From Thioalkalivibrio thiocyanodenitrificans ARhD 1 (lineage in GTDB: Bacteria > Pseudomonadota > Gammaproteobacteria > Ectothiorhodospirales > Ectothiorhodospiraceae): a stretch of DNA of 64,000 bases. The notes beneath the pieces were generated by a model. It saw only the letters and a list, made by a program, of their open reading frames with translations. It was not told the origin of the DNA and did no database searches. A program made the position numbers and the translations under genes. The DNA is taken from the NCBI RefSeq assembly GCF_000378965.1, contig NZ_KB900536.1:2224052-2288051 (forward strand), read 5' to 3'. Every line of letters starts with the position of its first letter. Within the stretch, counting starts at the first letter, position 1. This document shows positions 42,922-51,530 of this stretch, in pieces.

Positions 42922-43430
42922 TCGACCTGCTGCGCAGGGCCGGGTTCGACGTGGTCACCGCCGGTCTCGTGCCGGGCCCGGTGCGATGCTCCCGGGGCAC
43001 CATGCTGCTGCCGGATCAGACCCTGGACGAGGCCGAAGGCGGCGACTACGACCTCATGGTCCTGCCCGGCGGCCTGCCCGGCGCCGACCACCTGAACGCC
43101 GACCCGCGCATTCACCGGCTGCTGAAGAAACTGAGCGAACAGGGCCGCTTCGTGGGTGCCATCTGCGCGGCGCCCAAGGTGCTGGCCGATGCCGGTCTGC
43201 TCAAGGGCCGCAAGGCCACTTCGTTCCCGGGTGTGCTGGAGGGCATGGAACTGGGCGACGACACCACCCTGACCGCGGAGACCGTCCAGCGCGACGGCAA
43301 CGTCATCACCTCCCGCGGCCCCGGCACCGCCATGGACTTCGCCCTGGCCCTGATCGAACTCCTCGCCGGCCCCGAGAAGCGCCGGGAGGTGGAAGTGCCG
43401 CTGCAGCGCCCTGGCGGGCGTCAGGCATAA
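42861..43430 (+). CDS. yajL: DJ-1/YajL-family protein
   Basis: A 189-residue DJ-1/PfpI protein: ILIPLANGSEELEAVTLIDLLRRAG, VLPGGLPGA, the nucleophile-elbow Cys in VGAICAAPKVLA (residue about 108), and TSRGPGTAMDFALALIELLAG. Members act as chaperone or glyoxalase-like/deglycase enzymes protecting against carbonyl and oxidative damage. It overlaps yibQ by 61 bases, starting with its own ATG. The last 80 bases of the gene (from 43351) recur twice downstream, at 43548 and 43863, fused to intergenic repeats. Confidence 0.93.
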   Translation: MARILIPLANGSEELEAVTLIDLLRRAGFDVVTAGLVPGPVRCSRGTMLLPDQTLDEAEGGDYDLMVLPGGLPGADHLNADPRIHRLLKKLSEQGRFVGAICAAPKVLADAGLLKGRKATSFPGVLEGMELGDDTTLTAETVQRDGNVITSRGPGTAMDFALALIELLAGPEKRREVEVPLQRPGGRQA

Positions 43431-43940
43431 GGCGTTGTGCCTCCCCGCATGGGTCCGCTGCGCTTGACCCATCCTACTGACGCCATCCCGCCGTCACTGG
43501 TCCCGGACCGTAGGATGGGCAAAGCGAAGCGTGCCCATCCTACTGACTGATCGACCTGCTGGCCGGTCCCGAGAAGCGCCGGGAGGTGGAAGTGCCGCTG
43601 CAGCGCCCTGGCGGGCGTCAGGCGTAAGGCGTTGTGCCTCCCCGCATGGGTCCGCTGCGCTTGACCCATCCTACTGACGCCATCCCGCCGTCACTGGTCC
43701 CGGACCGTAGGATGGGCAAAGCGAAGCGTGCCCATGCGGACAGCGGAGCCAGGGAGCCAGCAGCCAGGCCCCGGGGTCGGGTGGCCGCCATCGCACCGTC
43801 ACCTGTCGTTGGCGTCGTAGCCTTTCCGCATGGGTCCGCTGCGCTTGACCCATCCTACTGACTGATCGAACTGCTGGCCGGTCCCGAGAAACGCCAGGAG
43901 GTGGAAGTGCCGCTGCAGCGCCCTGGCGGGTGTTAGGCGT
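43351..43940. repeat. Triplicated 3' end of the DJ-1 gene with GTAGGATGGG repeats
   Basis: The segment from 43351 (end of the DJ-1 gene plus downstream sequence to 43538) recurs almost identically at 43548-43735, period 197 bases. A third copy of only the gene end is at 43863-43938. Between them lie copies of two intergenic motifs: GCATGGGTCCGCTGCGCTTG-ACCCATCCTAC and GTAGGATGGGCAAAGCGAAG-CGTGCCCATCCTAC. Copies 2 and 3 are preceded by the same CCCATCCTACTGAC, the likely recombination point. Confidence 0.9.
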
Positions 43941-44085
43941 TAGGCGTTAGGCGTTAGGCGTGGAGCGTAATGACCGTGCCCAGGGATGCACGTGCCTACC
44001 GGTTATTCCCTCCCCCTCATGGGGAAGGACCGGGGTAGGGGCGGGTGGCTTCACGCCTACCTCCTCACGCCTCACCCCTCACGCC
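43431..44085. other. Gene-free repeat patch between the DJ-1 gene and purT
   Basis: 655 bases with no supported gene. It holds the DJ-1 gene-end duplicates, GTAGGATGGG motifs, a GTTAGGC heptamer run (43932-43961) and a TCACGCC heptamer run (44052-44091) abutting the purT stop. Short open frames (MGKAKRAH, VGWVKRSGP) are translations of the repeats. Confidence 0.85.
43932..43961. repeat. GTTAGGC heptamer run
   Basis: Four to five tandem GTTAGGC units, ending in GTGGAGCG. With the TCACGCC units at 44052-44091 it forms a loose inverted pair (GGCGT / ACGCC) around about 90 bases. Confidence 0.85.
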
Positions 44086-44091
44086 TCACCC
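44052..44091. repeat. TCACGCC heptamer run at the end of purT
   Basis: Units CTCACGC CTCACCC CTCACGC CTCACCC in 7-bp register run directly into the purT stop codon region and probably extended or replaced its 3' flank. Confidence 0.85.
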
Positions 44092-45288
44092 CCGAACCAC
44101 CCGCACCCGTCCCGCCGCCTCGCGGGCGCGGGCGCGGCAGTCGTCGATGTCGTCGCCGTGGGCGACCGCGACACCCATGCGGCGGCGCTCGAAGGCCTCG
44201 GGCTTGGCGAACAGGCGCAGGTCGGTGCCGGGCACAGCCAGCGCCGCATCCACGCCCTCGTAGGCGACACCCTTCGCCTCCAGGCCGCCATAGATCACCG
44301 CGCTCGCGCCGGGGTTGCGCAGGCGCGTATCAACGGGCAGACCGAGGATGGCCCGGGCGTGCAGCTCGAATTCGCTCTGCCACTGGGTGGCGAGCGTCAC
44401 CAGCCCCGTGTCGTGGGGCCTCGGGCTCACCTCGCTGAACCAGACGTCGTCGCCGCGCACGAAGAACTCCACGCCGAAGAGCCCCTGGCCACCCAGGGCC
44501 CCGGTGACGACGTCGGCCATCTCCCGGGCGCGCGCAAGCGCCGCTGCGCTCATGGGCTGGGGCTGCCAGCTTTCCACGTAATCGCCCTTCACCTGCCGGT
44601 GGCCGACCGGCGCGCAGAAATCGGTTCGGACGACACCATCCTCACCCCGGGAGCGGACCGTCAGCAGGGTGATCTCGTAGTCGAACGCCACCACCGCCTC
44701 GACGATCACACGCCCCCGGGATACCCGCCCGCCGCTGCCCGCATACTCCCACGCCGCACTCAGTTCCCCGGCATCTGCCACCAGCGACTGCCCCTTTCCC
44801 GACGAGGACATCACCGGTTTCACAATGCAGGGATAGCCGATGCCGTCGCCGACGGCGGCCGCCAGCGCCTCCAGGGAATCGGCGAAGGCATAGCGGGAGG
44901 TGGCGAGCCCCAGCTCCTCCGCGGCCAGACGCCGGATTCCTTCCCGGTTCATGGTGAGTTGCGTCGCGCGCGCCGTCGGGATCACCCGTGCCAGCCCGTC
45001 GGCCTCAATGCGCCCCAGTTCATCCGTGGCAATGGCCTCGATCTCCGGCACGATCAGGTCGGGGTGCTCGCGCTCCACCAGTGCGCGAAGCGCGGCGGCA
45101 TCGGTCATGTCGATCACGTAGGCCCGGTGGGCAACCTGGTGCCCGGGGGCGTTTTCGTAGCGGTCCACCGCAACCACCTCCACCCCCAGGCGCTGCAGGG
45201 CGATGATCACCTCCTTGCCCAGTTCACCCGCGCCCAGCAGCATCACGCGGGTGGCCGAGGGGGAGAGGGGTGTGCCGATACGGGTCAT
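44086..45288 (-). CDS. purT: Formate-dependent phosphoribosylglycinamide formyltransferase (PurT)
   Basis: A 400-residue ATP-grasp enzyme that formylates GAR with formate and ATP in purine synthesis. Motifs: [92 protein letters not shown] and [19 protein letters not shown] 45288 follows AGAGG and matches the family start; the frame runs 147 codons further upstream but through repeat DNA. The last residues abut a heptamer run. Confidence 0.96.
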   Translation of the reverse strand: MTRIGTPLSPSATRVMLLGAGELGKEVIIALQRLGVEVVAVDRYENAPGHQVAHRAYVIDMTDAAALRALVEREHPDLIVPEIEAIATDELGRIEADGLARVIPTARATQLTMNREGIRRLAAEELGLATSRYAFADSLEALAAAVGDGIGYPCIVKPVMSSSGKGQSLVADAGELSAAWEYAGSGGRVSRGRVIVEAVVAFDYEITLLTVRSRGEDGVVRTDFCAPVGHRQVKGDYVESWQPQPMSAAALARAREMADVVTGALGGQGLFGVEFFVRGDDVWFSEVSPRPHDTGLVTLATQWQSEFELHARAILGLPVDTRLRNPGASAVIYGGLEAKGVAYEGVDAALAVPGTDLRLFAKPEAFERRRMGVAVAHGDDIDDCRARAREAAGRVRVVRG

Positions 45289-45767
45289 GACATGCCTCTG
45301 GTGGATGGGTCGCAATGGCTTGGCAGTATAGGCGAAGTGGGCCGGGCCCGGCGCGATGCCGACGCTATGGAGCGCCCACACGCCATGCACACCCGGAACC
45401 ACCCTGAGCCGGGAGGCGCAAGGCAGCGCCGTGTGCAAGACCTGAAGGCGTTTGGCCACAGAGGTCACAGAGGTCACAGAGCAAGGAAGCAAGTCCGAAC
45501 GCCATTGTTCAGGCCTGATCTGAAATCCGCTCCAGTTCGGTTTTACCTCTGTGCCCTCTGTGCCCTCTGTGGCTGAAACGCCGTCGGCTTTCAGTGCATC
45601 CGCCATCCCGCCGGCGGCGGCCCGAACGTCATGAACGGTAGCTTGTCGGCGATGGACGAGGGCCTCATCGGGCTCTAATCCATGGAAAATGTGTGGGAAA
45701 ATTCTGTTGGGGAGGACCGGTCCAGCCACGTTGGAAGCGGTTTCCAGTCTCAGGAAGGACCAACGCC
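45289..45767. other. Intergenic region between purT and the cytochrome c gene
   Basis: 479 bases without a supported gene. It contains copy C of the CACAGAGG element and the divergent promoters of purT and the cytochrome gene. GTGTGGGAAAATTCTG (45691-45706) is locally AT-rich but I cannot assign a promoter with confidence. Confidence 0.55.
45447..45582. repeat. CACAGAGG-family inverted element, copy C
   Basis: GGCGTTTGGCCACAGAGGt with two further 9-bp units on the left; CCTCTGTGcCCTCTGTGcC-CTCTGTGGCTGAAACGCC on the right. The inverted identity extends beyond the 9-bp units into GGCGTTT / AAACGCC, defining the outer ends of the family. The core is short, non-coding and ends in CGGTTTTA before the right arm. 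Confidence 0.88.
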
Positions 45768-46424
45768 ATGATCAGATGCATCATCCTCACCGCGCTCATA
45801 CTGGGCGCATTCTCAGTGCAAGCCGAGCACGGCCCTCACGCATTGCCCGGGGAACTCCTCAGTGCCTACGAGGCCCTGCGGGCGGAGGTGGAAAATGACC
45901 CCGATGCGCTCGAGCGGGTCATTGCGGAAGGGCGCGGGCGCGCGGTCTTTTGCAATGCCTGTCACGGCCCGGACGGCAATGCCCGCCGGCCGAACTATCC
46001 CTCCCTGGCCGGCCAGAACCCCGTCTACCTGCTCGACCAGATCGAGCAGTTCGCCTCCCACACCCGCGAGAAGCGGATCATGAACGATCTGGCGGAGACC
46101 TTCAGCACGGAGGAAAAGGTCGTCCTCGCGCTGTACTACGCGAACATGGAACTGGAGCCGATCGCGGACCTCGACACCGAGCTGGCGCGCGCGGGGGCGG
46201 GGGTCTATGAGGCGCGTTGCGCCCAGTGTCACGGTGACCAGGGGCTGGGGGAGCAGGGTTACGCGCGCATCGCCGGCCAGAGCCCGTCGTATGTTGCCAA
46301 TGTGCTCAAGGCGTATCGCAGCGGTGAAAGCCCGCGCCGGCCCAGCGCCATGTTCGGTGTCGCAAGAGGCCTTTCGGAAACCGATGTCGATGCCGTCGCG
46401 CATTACGTGGCCGCTTTGCGTTGA
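45768..46424 (+). CDS. Di-haem cytochrome c (c4-like)
   Basis: A 218-residue exported protein. The signal peptide ([15 protein letters not shown]) is followed by two haem-binding CXXCH motifs, CNACH and CAQCH, in two similar cytochrome domains, each with the distal [12 protein letters not shown] / [12 protein letters not shown] segment typical of cytochrome c4/c553-like proteins. It would carry electrons in the periplasm, perhaps to a terminal oxidase or from sulfur oxidation. AGGAAGG precedes ATG 45768. It converges with the SafE-like operon. Confidence 0.93.
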   Translation: MIRCIILTALILGAFSVQAEHGPHALPGELLSAYEALRAEVENDPDALERVIAEGRGRAVFCNACHGPDGNARRPNYPSLAGQNPVYLLDQIEQFASHTREKRIMNDLAETFSTEEKVVLALYYANMELEPIADLDTELARAGAGVYEARCAQCHGDQGLGEQGYARIAGQSPSYVANVLKAYRSGESPRRPSAMFGVARGLSETDVDAVAHYVAALR

Positions 46425-46544
46425 GGCAGGACCAACAGGAAAAGGAACGGGACATCCATGATTTCGTCCCTTCGGCCCATGGCAGATCCCCCTGCACTGC
46501 GGCCAGGCGCCGGCAGTCGAGGATTCTGACCCCCGACTCCCCCC

Positions 46545-47240
46545 CTACAACCGCACCCAGCCCATCAGCAGGGCGCATCCCAGCAGCACAAGGAAGCCCC
46601 CCGCCAGGCGCTCCAGGAGCACCCGCTGGCCGGCCAGGTGCAGGCGCAGGCGCCAGGCCACCGAAGACACGCCCAGTCCGAACAACAGGGCCGGGATGAC
46701 AGTCGCTCCCGCGCCGAAGGCCATGCCGAGCATGGCGCCGCCCGCCATGCTGCCCAGGGCGGCGGCGGCAAGCACCACCGTGCCCAGTGGCGCACAGGGA
46801 CTGAACGCCATGCCCAACCCCATGGCAAAGCTGCCCGAGGCCACGGCGCGCCGCTGGCGTGCGGTATCCGCCATCGGGCGCATGATGCGAACCGTCGAGC
46901 TGCCCTTGTCGCCGCAGCCGGCGCTGCGGCGACCGGCACGCACCAGGATGACCAGGCCGACCAGCATGCAGCCCAGCCCCGTGAACAAGCGCATCAGCCA
47001 GGGGCTCTCTACCGCCATGGCCTGTCCGGCCAGACCGGCCGCGGCGGCGATGCCGGTGTAGCCGAGCAGACGCCCCAGGGAAAACGCGCCGACCGTCAGC
47101 CAGGCTGCGGCGCGCCCCCCGCCCCGACCCACCAGGGCCGGCCCCAGCAGGGGCAGGCAGACGATGGAACAGGTCCCCGCTCCGAACGCCAGTCCGAGCA
47201 TCAGGGCCGCCCCGGTCGACAGCACCAGGCCGTCCATCAC
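46545..47240 (-). CDS. SafE/DsbD-like membrane protein
   Basis: A 231-residue protein with about six membrane segments in two repeats, each opening with a similar motif (LGLAFGAGTCSIVCLPLLGP and GLGMAFSPCAPLGTVVLAAA). The paired Cys (CSIVC) and SPCAP resemble the cytochrome c biogenesis/DsbD transmembrane family (often named sulfite exporter TauE/SafE). It could transfer electrons or metal across the membrane. It is last in the TonB operon and overlaps the ferredoxin-like gene by 4 bases. Confidence 0.85.
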   Translation of the reverse strand: MMDGLVLSTGAALMLGLAFGAGTCSIVCLPLLGPALVGRGGGRAAAWLTVGAFSLGRLLGYTGIAAAAGLAGQAMAVESPWLMRLFTGLGCMLVGLVILVRAGRRSAGCGDKGSSTVRIMRPMADTARQRRAVASGSFAMGLGMAFSPCAPLGTVVLAAAALGSMAGGAMLGMAFGAGATVIPALLFGLGVSSVAWRLRLHLAGQRVLLERLAGGFLVLLGCALLMGWVRL

Positions 47241-48337
47241 GACCTGCCTCCATCGCTCCGGGAGCGCGATGCCCCACGCGTGGCCTCACCGGGCTCACCC
47301 GCCCTGCCCGGCGCCCCGAACGAGGCGAACCGCATCTTCTCCCACCGGACCTGCGCCTTCTTGCGTTCCTTGAAATAGGCCGGCGAGGAGGAAAACAGCG
47401 GCATGCCCGCATAGCGGATCTGCAGCACGTCCTTGTCCGGACAGAACTCGACACACCGGGCGCACAGGGTGCAATCCGGGAAGGTCACGTCCCGCTTGTG
47501 CATCTCGGTGTGGATCTCGCGGATGTCCATGGGGCAGGCCTTCGCGCACAGGCCGCACTTTTCGCAGCGGGGAGTGCCCTTCTTCACCAGCCTCACCAGG
47601 CCGAGTCTGCGGAAGGCCGCATGCAACGCCAGCATGGGGCAGATCCGGCAGAACGGCTGGCGCAGGGTCATCCCCAGCGTGACGATCAGGCCGAAGAGAA
47701 AGACACCCACACCCGTCCAGAACATGGTCCCGGGGCTGGAAAGATTGATTCTGAACTGGCTCAGATCTCCGGTGGCCAGGGTGGTCAGGAAGCGGCTCGG
47801 GCAGACGCTGCAGAAGGTGGCGCTGTTGGCAAAGCCGGCCGTGGCGAGGCCCATCCCGCCGACGATGGGCAGCCCGAACACCAGAATGGCCAGCATGAAC
47901 CACTTGGCCGGCCGGATCCGCCTGACGGCCTTGTCCGGCAGGCCGTCGGGCTGCCGGATGCCCAGCTTCTGCCCCAGACTGGCGAGCAATTCCTGGAAAA
48001 ACCCCAGGGGGCAGGCCCACCCGCAGAAGGCCTTGTTGAACAACACGAACAGGATCAGAAAGGTCGTCAGGGTCAGGCCGACGGTCAGCAGGCCCGTCCA
48101 GAGCGACGCCTCGCCGAGAATGGCGCTGCCGATGTAGCGCCCGGATTGTCGCTGCACCGGCACCAGCACGCAGTAGTCGGCGCTCTGCCCGTCGTAGGCA
48201 CAGGTCAGCGCGGGGAACGCAGTGGTGATCTTGTCGGCGGTGTACACGCCGACCACCGAGGCCCCGAACACCAGGAACACTACGATCACCGTCTGCGCCA
48301 GCTTGCGGATCACCGAGACATTGCGCCAGAACCTCAT
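47237..48337 (-). CDS. NapH/NosR/CcoG-like 4Fe-4S membrane protein
   Basis: A 366-residue polytopic protein with about five membrane helices. It has two membrane-proximal Cys motifs, FCGWACPLGFFQELL and FCRICPMLAL, typical of the NapH/NosR/RdxA family, and a C-terminal double 4Fe-4S ferredoxin domain (CEKCGLCAKACPM and CTLCARCVEFCPD). It probably carries quinol-derived electrons to a periplasmic partner or supports metal-cofactor maturation. Both flanking genes overlap by 4 bases. Exact role unknown. Confidence 0.88.
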   Translation of the reverse strand: MRFWRNVSVIRKLAQTVIVVFLVFGASVVGVYTADKITTAFPALTCAYDGQSADYCVLVPVQRQSGRYIGSAILGEASLWTGLLTVGLTLTTFLILFVLFNKAFCGWACPLGFFQELLASLGQKLGIRQPDGLPDKAVRRIRPAKWFMLAILVFGLPIVGGMGLATAGFANSATFCSVCPSRFLTTLATGDLSQFRINLSSPGTMFWTGVGVFLFGLIVTLGMTLRQPFCRICPMLALHAAFRRLGLVRLVKKGTPRCEKCGLCAKACPMDIREIHTEMHKRDVTFPDCTLCARCVEFCPDKDVLQIRYAGMPLFSSSPAYFKERKKAQVRWEKMRFASFGAPGRAGEPGEATRGASRSRSDGGRS

Positions 48338-49278
48338 GCCTCGCCCCCCCGGCTCGGTCTCTTCCTGCCGTGAGTGCGGGGCGGCGGCGCCAGGGCGCTC
48401 ACCCTGCGACCGATCAGTCCGCCCCCCACCATGCCGGCCGCCAGCAGACCCACCGCCCAGCCCGCCGACTCCCAGTTCGACGGATGGGGGCTGTAGGGCA
48501 TGGTCAGGGTGGTGGCAAGGCGCTCACCGTCCGCACGATGCATGCTCCGCAGCACCAGTTCGGCGGGCGGGGTGGCGCGGCGGCCGGGCAGTACCTGCTC
48601 GAAGTCCGTCGGTATGCGGAATGCGACCCGCCCGGTCTGATCGGCGCGCTCCATCAGCCGCGTGCCATTGGATGTGCGCAGCTCAACCGTCGCCCCCTCC
48701 AGGGGCTCCCCCTCCAGGCGAACCACGAAGGCGGCGCGCATCCCCTCGTGCAAACGCCGGTGTTCCCTCGGCAGCGGGGCCGGGACGATCTCGAGGCGCG
48801 TCTTGCGGGCCCCGGTCAGATCCGCGGGGCTGATGCGGCTCGCGGCACGCAGCGCGAACCGGCCGCGCAGGTCCGGCTCCTCCGGGCTGCGCAACTGAAG
48901 ATAATGGATCGCGCTCTCCTCTCCGCCTTCGTGGCGGCGCACGGCGACCAGTGCCTGATAATAGCCGTGCGCGGTGCGCGGCAGACGGGGGCGGGTGCCG
49001 TCAAGGGCGATCTCCCGCCGGTCAGGCGACCACAACGTGACCTCCACATCGCCGGTGTCACTGAGCCATGGCACCGAGCCATGGCGCATCGCGCCCGCCG
49101 GCGGGCGGCGGGACCCCGCGCCCTGCCCGGAGTGATCTCCATGCCCATGGGCATGTTCGCCGCCATGCGCCGCCGCTTCCTCCGGACCGGCCACCAGTCG
49201 CCACTGCATCGCATGGGCGGGCTGGGCCAGCCACAACAGCATGGCCGCAAAGAGCAGCGCGGCGCCGGTGAGGCGCAT
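48334..49278 (-). CDS. His-rich exported protein, membrane-anchored
   Basis: A 314-residue protein with a Sec signal peptide (LLFAAMLLWLAQPAHA), a His-rich metal-binding-like stretch HGGEHAHGHGDHSG at about residues 38-51, a beta-rich central part resembling DUF4198-type carboxypeptidase-like folds (FVVRLEGEPLEGATVELRTSNG), and a C-terminal membrane helix (WAVGLLAAGMVGGGLIG). It lies between the TonB receptor and the NapH-like gene with overlaps at both ends. A periplasmic metal-handling role is inferred from the His cluster. Confidence 0.75.
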   Translation of the reverse strand: MRLTGAALLFAAMLLWLAQPAHAMQWRLVAGPEEAAAHGGEHAHGHGDHSGQGAGSRRPPAGAMRHGSVPWLSDTGDVEVTLWSPDRREIALDGTRPRLPRTAHGYYQALVAVRRHEGGEESAIHYLQLRSPEEPDLRGRFALRAASRISPADLTGARKTRLEIVPAPLPREHRRLHEGMRAAFVVRLEGEPLEGATVELRTSNGTRLMERADQTGRVAFRIPTDFEQVLPGRRATPPAELVLRSMHRADGERLATTLTMPYSPHPSNWESAGWAVGLLAAGMVGGGLIGRRVSALAPPPRTHGRKRPSRGGEA

Positions 49279-51530
49279 CAGAAGCTCACCGAAAGGCCCG
49301 CCGTCCAGACGCGGCCGGGATCGACTACGATGGACAGATCCTCGCCGTCATAGACGCCGTCGCGATTGGTGTCGTAGAAGCCCCTGGCGATCAGGAAGTA
49401 CTGGTCATCCAGGACGTTGTCCACCTTGAGGTAGGCCCTGACCGTGGAGGCCTTCCCGCCGAACAGCCTGACGCGGCTGTTGTAGGCCAGCATCATGTTG
49501 AGCAACGTGCGCGAAGGCAGCTTCTCCTGGTTGATCTCGTCGGCATAGCTTTCACCGCGATAGTCGATCTCGGTGGTGAACCGCCACGCGGGGGCGGGAT
49601 GCCAGTGGGTGCGGAAATTGATCGTGTGGGAGGGCGTGCGCGGCACCTTATTGCCCTTGTTGTCGTAGGGTTGGAAATAGACCTGGGTATTGGGGTCCGT
49701 CAGCTCCTCAAGGGAATCGACCGGTGTTCCCCCGATCATGTTGCCCAGCGCCATGTAGTACTCGTCGTAGCGCTTGAAGTAGCTGTCCAGGTAGGTGTAG
49801 GCGAGATCGAAGGCAAGCTGGTGCCGGACGTCCGTTCGCAGCGCGAGCTCGAGGCCCTGGCTGGCCACATCGCCGATATTGTCGAAGTACACCTCGTCGG
49901 CAGCCTTGGCATTCACGTACTGGCCGATGTTGCTGACGATGTAGTCCTTGCGGCGGATATGGAAGATCGAGCTGTTGAGCTGCGTCGGCCAGCCGAGCAG
50001 ATCCACATCGGTGCGCAGGCCGATCTCGTAGTTGCGGGTGTGCTCGGGATCGAGATCGGGATTGGTGGACAACTCCTCCAGTGTCGGGGCCCGGAATCCG
50101 GTGGAGATGCCGCCATAAAGCGATGTCACCGGACTGAGCTGGTGGTCGCCGCCGATGCGCCATGAATGCACGGTCAGTGTCTTGTCACGCTCGATGCCTG
50201 CGAGGCGGTCCTCGTCCTCCAGCCTGATCCGGTCCAGCCGGTAATTGGCGGTCGCCGTAGTAGCCTCGCCCAGCCCGACCCGGGTTTCCGCATACAGGGC
50301 GTGGGTAGTCTCCTCGCGGTAGCCGTCACTCATCACAGTGCCCGCCTCGATGACGGGTCCGACCGGCGAGTTCCGGTAGTCCTCGCGGACTACCGAGATT
50401 TCGTCAAAGGTGTTGCGCTTCAGTTCCGCGCCGCCCATCAGGCCCCATCGGCCGAAGGATTCGCGTGCCTCGAGCTTCATGCCCCGCTGTTGCTGCTCGT
50501 AATCGGTGCTTCGCTGATAGGCATCGACCTGGCTGTCATCGACAAAGTTGCCGTCCGCGTCAAAGCGGATCGGCGCCACCCAGAAATCGGTCTGATCGTC
50601 ATACTGATAGGCAATGGCCAGCAGGTTGCCGGTGGGGGAGAAGTGGTTGGCGTAGGTGAGATTGAGGCGCTGCAGGTCGATCTCGAAGTGGCGCGTGCGC
50701 CCGCGCCCTTGCTCCTCCCCCTTGGGGTCCAGCCGGGCGTTGGTCACGCCGGTGACCGATCCTTCCCGGTCGCGGTAGCGATCGGAGCGCTCGAAACCAA
50801 ATGTCAGGTCGCTGCGATCATCGATGAACCACTGGAAGTTGCCGGCCAGAGTCTTGGCGTAGCGTTCGGAAAGGGCGTAATAACCGTCGGTCTGCCGATC
50901 CGAGTACTGAAGGTGACCGCCAAAGTTGTCGCTGAGCCACCCGCCCTTGACATGCCAGCGCTGGTAACCGAACGAGCCCCGGTCGTGCTCGGCGGTCACG
51001 CCTTCATGGCGGGCGCCGCGCTTGGTGGTGATCACCACCGCCCCGGACAGGGCATCCTCGCCATACAGATAGGAGGCGCCGCCCTTGATGACGCGGATGG
51101 ATTCGATGTTATCGAGATCGATATTCACCCGTCCCGTACGCTCGAACACCGGCACGCCGTCGATGATGATGGCCACGCCGGGCTTTTCGCTCATGAAGCG
51201 CTGATTGTCGATTCCGCGAAGTCGGATCTTGGTGCCGTCCTCGCCTCCTCGCAGGTCCGCGGTCAGGCCGGGGACGGCACGAAGCACATCGATGATGTTG
51301 GTGGCTCGCTGTTCGTCGATCTGCTCGCCGCTGATGACGGTCGAGCTGGACGGGTCATGAAGGCCCGCCTCGAAGCGGTCCTCGATGGCCGAGCCGGAGA
51401 CGACGATGGTCTGCAGCGCGTTTGTTTCACTCCAGGCACAGCCCGCATAGGCCAGCAGCAGAACGCCTGCTGCCGAGGCGCAAAGCCGGGATGCCGGATA
51501 CGGAGAGATATCCTTCAGAGTCGCATGCAT
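49278..51530 (-). CDS. TonB-dependent outer-membrane receptor
   Basis: A 750-residue receptor. The signal peptide is followed by a TonB-box-like segment (LQTIVVSGS), a plug domain (VISGEQIDEQRATNIIDVLRAVPGL, IRVIKGGASYLYGEDALSGAVVITTKRG) and a 22-strand barrel ending in a C-terminal aromatic (TAGLSVSF). It takes up a large or scarce ligand, commonly a metal chelate. The downstream His-rich protein and NapH-like protein suggest a metal, with copper or iron the best guesses. The upstream 690 bases are gene-free, and no Fur box is obvious. Confidence 0.9.
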   Translation of the reverse strand: MHATLKDISPYPASRLCASAAGVLLLAYAGCAWSETNALQTIVVSGSAIEDRFEAGLHDPSSSTVISGEQIDEQRATNIIDVLRAVPGLTADLRGGEDGTKIRLRGIDNQRFMSEKPGVAIIIDGVPVFERTGRVNIDLDNIESIRVIKGGASYLYGEDALSGAVVITTKRGARHEGVTAEHDRGSFGYQRWHVKGGWLSDNFGGHLQYSDRQTDGYYALSERYAKTLAGNFQWFIDDRSDLTFGFERSDRYRDREGSVTGVTNARLDPKGEEQGRGRTRHFEIDLQRLNLTYANHFSPTGNLLAIAYQYDDQTDFWVAPIRFDADGNFVDDSQVDAYQRSTDYEQQQRGMKLEARESFGRWGLMGGAELKRNTFDEISVVREDYRNSPVGPVIEAGTVMSDGYREETTHALYAETRVGLGEATTATANYRLDRIRLEDEDRLAGIERDKTLTVHSWRIGGDHQLSPVTSLYGGISTGFRAPTLEELSTNPDLDPEHTRNYEIGLRTDVDLLGWPTQLNSSIFHIRRKDYIVSNIGQYVNAKAADEVYFDNIGDVASQGLELALRTDVRHQLAFDLAYTYLDSYFKRYDEYYMALGNMIGGTPVDSLEELTDPNTQVYFQPYDNKGNKVPRTPSHTINFRTHWHPAPAWRFTTEIDYRGESYADEINQEKLPSRTLLNMMLAYNSRVRLFGGKASTVRAYLKVDNVLDDQYFLIARGFYDTNRDGVYDGEDLSIVVDPGRVWTAGLSVSF

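Noticed and set aside
43634-43861. Small proteins MGKAKRAH... and VGWVKRSGP...
   Set aside because: Translations of the GTAGGATGGGCAAAGCGAAG-type intergenic repeats found widely in proteobacteria.
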